DNA of 64,000 nt. Source: Paraburkholderia ribeironis. GTDB lineage: Bacteria > Pseudomonadota > Gammaproteobacteria > Burkholderiales > Burkholderiaceae. This document shows, piece after piece, positions 58,984-64,000 of this stretch (the first letter of the stretch is position 1; every line of letters starts with the position of its first letter). The stretch lies in NCBI RefSeq assembly GCF_900019265.1, contig NZ_CYGX02000040.1, positions 59,413 through 123,412 on the forward strand, given 5' to 3'. Made by a program: the position numbers and the translations under genes. Below the pieces are notes generated by a model that was not told the origin of the DNA, searched no databases, and saw nothing but the letters and a program-made list of their open reading frames with translations.

Positions 58984-61900
58984 TCAATAGCTGGAGTAAA
59001 GGCGCACGGGGCGCGGCGACAGACTGCTGTCCTGCTTGCGCGCGTCGAACGTGTAGCGCATGTAGACCAGCGCCGAACTCGGTGCGTAGTCGTGCGAACG
59101 ATCGATGCTCACTTGCGCGCCTGCTAGCAGGTACGGATTGAAACGGTATTGCACGATGCCCGCGAGCCCATACGAAAACGCGACGCCGCGCGTCGAGCTG
59201 CCCGTATTCACGAGCGCATCGAGCCCTGGCGCCCCGGCGAGCGCGGCGGGCAAGCCGTTCGGGTAGTACGGCGCACTCCTCTCGTACGAATTGGATACGC
59301 CGAGCGTCGCGGTCACATCCCAGTTCAGCGCATCGCGCCGGCCGGCCCACTCGATCGGCACGCCGAGCGACAGATAGCGCTGCGGGCTGTAGTAACCGCC
59401 CTGGCCGAACGAATAGAAGCGCTGATTGTTCGTGTAGTGCCACACGTTGCCCACCAGCCCCGTGCTCACGCGCGTGTCGACGCGTTGATAGACCGGCACC
59501 GTCACCCCAGTGCGCAGCGTGATCTCCTGGTTGCTCGCGACATTGCGGCCGGTCAGCATGCCCGCGCCGAGTTGCGCGAACAAACTCGTCCAGCCGACGT
59601 CGACCGACCCATGCAGGTCGATGCCGTCGCGGCGCACGCCGCCCCATACGGTGCCGGTCACCGGGTCGTGCATGCCGGCGTAGGAAAGCTGGCTGCTGGT
59701 CTCGGGACGGCGCGATCCGCTCACCGAGAAGCTTGCCGGCCCGGCATCGAACTGATAGCGCGCGCCGCCGACCAGATAGTGCACCGGGAAACCGAGCGGC
59801 GTCGTGCCGAGATCGAAGCGCCACGCGTCGGACACGTAGCCCGCGCCGAGCGCCACGCCGGTCGCCGGCTGATGCAGATACCGCGAGGTCGCGAACAGCG
59901 CGGCGATGGCCTGCGCCGAAGCGCCGAGCGAAGCCGCGAGATTATCGGCTGCGCCCAGCGTGCCGAACGTGTTGCGCGTGAACGAATTGCCTTCGCTGAC
60001 GTCGAGCGTGCCGGCATCGAGATGCACGGTATCGACGTGCGCGAAAAAGTGGCCGTCGTAGCGGTACGGAACCTGCACGTACACCGGCACCTGCCACGCG
60101 TGAAACTGCGAGATGCCGGCATCGCCCGATTTATACGCGGGCAGCCAGCCGGTCTCGATCTCGGGATTGCGGCGCTGCTCGAGATCGGCCAGCGCCGCTT
60201 GCGCGGGTGTGCCATCCGGGCCCGCACTCACGCCCGCCGCGCGCTCCTGGCTCAACGACAGCCGGTACAGCGACGCGGCGTCCTCGTACTGCCCCAGGTC
60301 CTGCGCGACGCGGCCGCTTTGCACCGTCACGTCCGGCCGCGCCGGATACGCGACCCGCAACGCCGAGGTGACCTGTTGCGCTTCCTGCGCGTGACGCAAC
60401 GCGGCGAGCCGGCGCGCCGCCGAAAGCCGGGTATCGACGTCGTCGGGCGCGGCGCCGTCGAGCACGCCATGCACCAGTTCGAGCGCCGCGCTGCGCTGGC
60501 CGCTCTGTTCCAGCACGCGTGCCAGCGCCAACTGCGCGTCGGGGTCGTCGGGATGCGCGACCAGCACCGGCTGGAGCGCCGCGCGTGCAGCCGCGTAGTG
60601 TCCCTGCAGTCGTTCGAAATCGGCGACTTCGAACGCATAGCGGCGGTCGCGCCGGCCTGCGGGGCTCGCCTCGGCTAGCAGTTGCCGCGCTCGTTCGTAA
60701 TCCTGACGATCGAGCGCCTCGTCGGTCTGCCGCAGCACGCGTCGCAGCGCCTGATCTTCGAGACGCGCGCTTTGTGCGGGGCTCAGTGTGATCCGCGGAT
60801 CGGCGCGCAGCTCGGCCAGCCACGCGGCGAGTTCGGCGTCGCGCTTCACGCTGCCGAGCAGGTCGCCATAACGCAGACGCACGTCGGCATCGGTCTGCTG
60901 CGCATGCGTGTCCATCCAGTTCTGCAGCAATGCGAGACCGCGCTCGGGCTCGCCCTGATCGATCCACAGCGCGCCAGCCGACGCGAGCAGATCCGGATCG
61001 TCGGCGGCCAGCGCGCAGGCCTCGTCGAGCGCCTGCGCGGCGCTCGCCCGAGCGTCGCTCGCGAACGCGGCACGCGCTTGCGCGAGCCACTGCTGCGCTT
61101 CGAGATTGCGCGCGAGCGCGCGCATGCCGTCGGTGCGGTCCTGCTGAGCAATCGGCGCGAGCACCTCGCGTGCGCCGCCGACGTCGTCGAGCGAGTTGCG
61201 GTACAGCGCGCTCGCGTAGCGCATTTCGGGCGACGCCGACAGCGCGAGGCCATCGTCCATCACGACGCGACCCAGTTGCGGCAGCCCGAGGTCGCGATAC
61301 AAACGCGCGAGCGCGAAGCGCGTCCACGGCGCGTCGGGCGCGCTGCGCAATGCCGCTTCGTAGCGTTGCGCGGCGGGACCGCGCTGACCAGCGGCCAGCA
61401 ACTTCTCGGCCTGTCCGGTGAGCAGATCGGCGCGCAATTGCGCGAGACTGTGACGGTCGTCGGCGGCGGTGAAGCGGCTCTGCAATGCGTCGAGCAACGG
61501 CTCGACCTCGGCCGTGCGGCCGGTGTGCTCGAACAGCATCTGCGTGCTGCGCAGCGCCGCGACGCTCGGCGCGGGTGCCACCAGCAATTCGCGCAGCAGC
61601 GGCTCCGCGCCGCTCCAGTCGTGCTGTGCGAGCAGCGCGTCGGCGAGCAGCAGCTTCGCGTCGGCGTTGCCGGGCTGCATCGCGAGCGCGGCGCGTGCGG
61701 CACGCTCGGCGTCCTGCGGCCGGCCGCTCGCGGCGGCTTCGCGGCCATTCGCGAGCGTGCCCCAGAACTGCGCGGTACGCGCGAGGCTCTCCCACTTCGC
61801 GCGATTGTCCGGCGCGAGCGCGGCTGCGCGCATGAACAGCGCGTGCGCTTCGTCGCGCCGCCCGGTGCGCATCCGTACCAGACCCAGCCCGCCGAGCGCC

Positions 61901-62877
61901 TCGGCATCGTCCGGGCGCGCCTGCGCGGCACGCGCGAGCAGCGGCTCGGCGGTCGTCAGATCGTTGCGCGCGAGCGCCTGCAAGCCGCGTTGCTGCGCGA
62001 TGTAGTCGGGGTCGCGTTCGAGTCGACGCTGTGCGTCGAGTTGCGCGTCGAGGAGCGCGATGCGCTCCTTGAACTCGCTGTCGTCCGGCACGAGTTGCAG
62101 ATACGCACGCAACGCGCCCGCATAGGCGGCATCGACACCCGCCGATTGCAGCACGTGCCGCCACGTGTCGAGCGATGCCGCGCGATCCGAATCGGGCCGC
62201 GTCGCCAGATTCCACGCGATGCGGTTGGCCTCGGCGCGCGTCTCGCCGCGCGTGTTCAGCAGGTTCGCCAGCACCAGCGCCGAATCGACATCGGATGGAT
62301 CGGCGGCCACCCGCTGACGCAACACGCCGATCGCCTGCGCCCTGCCCGCAGGCGTGCCCGCGATGATCTGGTAGTACTCGGCGCCCAGCGAGCCGGACGG
62401 CGCGCCATGCGGAAACAGCGCCTGCAGCCGGCGCGTCGCTTCGGCGGACTGGCCGCTGCGCGCGAGCAGACGCACCGTCGCCAGTTCCTGGCGGCCATCC
62501 GTGGCGACGCGGAATTCATCGTCGATCTGCTGCGTCATCAGCGCGCCCGGCGCGCTCGAACGCAGCCGCGCCAGCGTGGCCTGCGCGGCTTGCGCCTCGC
62601 CGAGGCGCAACTGGATGCGCACCTGCTCGGCGAGCAACGCCGGATCGCCCGGCGCGACCAGCAACGCTTTCTGGATTGCCTGTGCCGCCAGATCGTCGCG
62701 ATGCTTGGTCGACCACATGCGCGCTGTAGCGAACAGCCGTTGCGCGGCGGCGTCTTGCGAGGCCACCACGGGTGTCGTGGCCGGCGCGGCGGGCAGCGCC
62801 CATACGCTGGCGAGCGCACCGGCCCACGCGAGCACGAGGACGCGCGCCGCGCGGCTCACCGACTCGCGGCGCGACAC
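58984..62877 (-). CDS. bcsC: Cellulose export outer-membrane protein BcsC
   Basis: The 1297-residue protein has a signal peptide, about 900 residues of TPR-type helical repeats (many ALxLxPxxAxAxxxLA-like units), and a C-terminal 16-strand porin-type domain from about residue 960, ending in YTFDARKQ...YSSY. The TPR part is periplasmic scaffold and the barrel exports the glucan chain. The start is placed at GTG 62877: GGAG lies 6 bp upstream and the following residues give a signal peptide; it overlaps the end of bcsZ by 22 bp. The upstream open frame is antisense-like with no family similarity. Length fits BcsC (about 1150-1300). Confidence 0.94.
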   Translation of the reverse strand: MSRRESVSRAARVLVLAWAGALASVWALPAAPATTPVVASQDAAAQRLFATARMWSTKHRDDLAAQAIQKALLVAPGDPALLAEQVRIQLRLGEAQAAQATLARLRSSAPGALMTQQIDDEFRVATDGRQELATVRLLARSGQSAEATRRLQALFPHGAPSGSLGAEYYQIIAGTPAGRAQAIGVLRQRVAADPSDVDSALVLANLLNTRGETRAEANRIAWNLATRPDSDRAASLDTWRHVLQSAGVDAAYAGALRAYLQLVPDDSEFKERIALLDAQLDAQRRLERDPDYIAQQRGLQALARNDLTTAEPLLARAAQARPDDAEALGGLGLVRMRTGRRDEAHALFMRAAALAPDNRAKWESLARTAQFWGTLANGREAAASGRPQDAERAARAALAMQPGNADAKLLLADALLAQHDWSGAEPLLRELLVAPAPSVAALRSTQMLFEHTGRTAEVEPLLDALQSRFTAADDRHSLAQLRADLLTGQAEKLLAAGQRGPAAQRYEAALRSAPDAPWTRFALARLYRDLGLPQLGRVVMDDGLALSASPEMRYASALYRNSLDDVGGAREVLAPIAQQDRTDGMRALARNLEAQQWLAQARAAFASDARASAAQALDEACALAADDPDLLASAGALWIDQGEPERGLALLQNWMDTHAQQTDADVRLRYGDLLGSVKRDAELAAWLAELRADPRITLSPAQSARLEDQALRRVLRQTDEALDRQDYERARQLLAEASPAGRRDRRYAFEVADFERLQGHYAAARAALQPVLVAHPDDPDAQLALARVLEQSGQRSAALELVHGVLDGAAPDDVDTRLSAARRLAALRHAQEAQQVTSALRVAYPARPDVTVQSGRVAQDLGQYEDAASLYRLSLSQERAAGVSAGPDGTPAQAALADLEQRRNPEIETGWLPAYKSGDAGISQFHAWQVPVYVQVPYRYDGHFFAHVDTVHLDAGTLDVSEGNSFTRNTFGTLGAADNLAASLGASAQAIAALFATSRYLHQPATGVALGAGYVSDAWRFDLGTTPLGFPVHYLVGGARYQFDAGPASFSVSGSRRPETSSQLSYAGMHDPVTGTVWGGVRRDGIDLHGSVDVGWTSLFAQLGAGMLTGRNVASNQEITLRTGVTVPVYQRVDTRVSTGLVGNVWHYTNNQRFYSFGQGGYYSPQRYLSLGVPIEWAGRRDALNWDVTATLGVSNSYERSAPYYPNGLPAALAGAPGLDALVNTGSSTRGVAFSYGLAGIVQYRFNPYLLAGAQVSIDRSHDYAPSSALVYMRYTFDARKQDSSLSPRPVRLYSSY

Positions 62878-64000
62878 GGCGAACTCCAGTGCGGTTCGAG
62901 GGTGCCGTCGGCGGCAAAACGATAGCGGCCGTCGCGCCAGCCGAGCGCGAACAGGCTCAGCACACTGCTGTAGTAGCCAGCGGGCGTGTCGCGATCGAGG
63001 CGTGCGGCGCGCTCGATCTGCGCATCGGCGAGCGCGTGCTGACCGCGTGCGTCGAGCAACGGCGCCGCCGCTGCGGAGAAACCGGCGTTGCCCATGTTCT
63101 CGCCGGCGCGGCCGTTCGTGGTATCGACTTTCTCGGGCGGCGCGCCGTGCGCCGCGATGAAGTCCGCGAACGGCGCGAAGCGTGCGAGCAGCGCAGGCGC
63201 CAGCGGATCGCGCGGATCGAGCAGGCCCGCCCACAGATAGACGCGGATCGCGTTATACGCGCTTTCGGCATGCGTCTGCGCATCCGGCGCGAAACCCTGG
63301 TTGGCGCGCACCAGTGCCCAGTCAGGCGCGAAGCCGAGCGGCGCGGTGTCGGTCAACACGCGGCCGGTGCTCGCGAGCAGACGTGCCCAGCGCGCGTCGT
63401 CCGGCAACCGCGTGGCGATGCCGCGCAGCACCTGCGGCGGCGAGTAGCTCGGATTGACGCGCCATACGTCCGCCGCCGGATGAAAGCCGACCGGACCCGG
63501 CAGCAGCGTCAGGCCAAGACCCGGCACATAGGCGGCTTCTTCGTCGAGCACGCGTTTGGCCAGCACCGCGCCGCGCGCCGTGTAGCTGCGCTCCTGCCAC
63601 GCGTGACCGGCTTCGAGCAGCGCATACGCGATCCACAGATCGGCATCCGACGACGCGTTCGCATCGAGCACCGTCCACTGCCCGTCGTCCCGGCGGCCCC
63701 ACAACCAGGCCGGCAGATGCGCAGTCAGGTCGCCTTGCGCGAGGTTGTGTTCGGTCCATTGCAAGATCGTGTCGAAGGCCGCGCGATCGTTCGCGACCAG
63801 CGCGAAAAAGAGCGCATACGACTGACCTTCGGAGACAGTGCGCGAATCGGCCGAGCCGACATCGATCACGCGGCCGTCGGCGGAAACGAAAGCGCGTTTG
63901 AACTGCTGCCATTGCGGCCATGCGGAGACCGCGCAGCTTGCGGCGGATGTGCCGGCCCTGGCTGCGTGGGCTGCGTCGGCTGCGTCGGCTGTGTCGGCTG
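62856..64000 (-). CDS. bcsZ: Periplasmic endo-beta-1,4-glucanase BcsZ (GH8), partial at the window edge
   Basis: About 381 residues of the protein are in the window; the 5' end lies beyond 64000. The frame runs on past the GTG at 63869, so that is not the true start. GH8 features are WPQWQQFKRAFVSADGRVID, TVSEGQSYALFFALVANDR (with the expected acid glutamate) and the later HAESAYNAIRVYLW with the catalytic aspartate region. BcsZ trims cellulose in the periplasm. Near the window edge the N-terminal part is Ala/Asp-rich and encoded by a short repeat (GCTGCGTCG). It overlaps bcsC by 22 bp. Confidence 0.93.
   Translation of the reverse strand, partial: ADTADAADAAHAARAGTSAASCAVSAWPQWQQFKRAFVSADGRVIDVGSADSRTVSEGQSYALFFALVANDRAAFDTILQWTEHNLAQGDLTAHLPAWLWGRRDDGQWTVLDANASSDADLWIAYALLEAGHAWQERSYTARGAVLAKRVLDEEAAYVPGLGLTLLPGPVGFHPAADVWRVNPSYSPPQVLRGIATRLPDDARWARLLASTGRVLTDTAPLGFAPDWALVRANQGFAPDAQTHAESAYNAIRVYLWAGLLDPRDPLAPALLARFAPFADFIAAHGAPPEKVDTTNGRAGENMGNAGFSAAAAPLLDARGQHALADAQIERAARLDRDTPAGYYSSVLSLFALGWRDGRYRFAADGTLEPHWSSPCRAASR

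Overview
The window is high-GC DNA with the gene content and protein style of a Burkholderiaceae betaproteobacterium, most likely Paraburkholderia or Burkholderia. Supporting this are the complete HutHUIFG-type histidine pathway with HutC and HutD, an ArgP/ArgO divergon, a glgC-glgA pair, DipZ, and a cellulose operon carrying the E, F, G, Q and R accessory genes. This is inference from protein resemblance; no rRNA or other taxonomic marker is present. It looks like ordinary chromosome. I see no prophage, integrase, complete insertion sequence or CRISPR array.

Layout. 1-0.9 kb: end of a histidine/arginine-type amino-acid importer (hisM partial, hisQ). 1.3-2.8 kb: a BamE-like lipoprotein and a patatin lipase, co-oriented. 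3.1-3.3 kb: a candidate terminated non-coding RNA. 3.6-6.0 kb: a four-domain rhodanese and, upstream of it, a decayed cysteine-dioxygenase-like gene with a 12-bp repeat expansion. 6.3-12.2 kb: oxidoreductase, GlxA-type regulator, a monooxygenase-fold/hydrolase pair, the DipZ fusion, an epoxide-hydrolase remnant and a MAPEG protein. 12.3-15.8 kb: an Lrp regulator divergent from an amino-acid permease and a PatB-like C-S lyase. 16-20.6 kb: an Ala/Gly-rich secreted protein, then an operon of three lipoproteins (two LssY_C paralogues and an alpha/beta hydrolase). 21-25.8 kb: a secreted hydrolase, a dense array of inverted repeats, glgC and glgA. 26.2-34.3 kb: pdxY, an acidic hypothetical, an orphan branched-chain amino-acid binding protein, an AraC regulator overlapping a DUF3857/transglutaminase protein, several hypotheticals, and a 44-residue His-rich secreted peptide with its own terminator.

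34.6-42.9 kb is the histidine-utilisation operon, read right to left as hutH-hutC-hutU-hutD-hutI-hutF-hutG. It converts histidine through urocanate, imidazolone propionate, formimidoylglutamate and formylglutamate to glutamate plus formate. HutC sites lie in front of hutH. 43-51 kb holds short repeats, a small membrane protein, a DUF899 protein, an ArsR-type regulator whose palindrome covers its own start codon, an NCS2 purine permease, a PRC-barrel lipoprotein overlapping an MFS transporter, and argP/argO.

51.2-64 kb is a cellulose operon on the minus strand: bcsZ (cut by the window edge), bcsC, bcsE, bcsF, bcsQ, bcsA, bcsG, bcsR-like. Most junctions overlap by one to a few bases. Together the genes should make cellulose under cyclic-di-GMP control (PilZ domain in BcsA, RxGD in BcsE), modify it with phosphoethanolamine (BcsG, BcsF, BcsE), and pass it through the outer membrane (BcsC) with trimming by BcsZ. 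bcsB is not between bcsA and bcsZ and must lie outside the window if it exists.

A recurring oddity is short tandem repeats with units of 9 or 12 bp, so that they keep the reading frame. They occur in the cysteine-dioxygenase remnant, bcsA and bcsE, at a convergent gene junction, and near the window edge in bcsZ.
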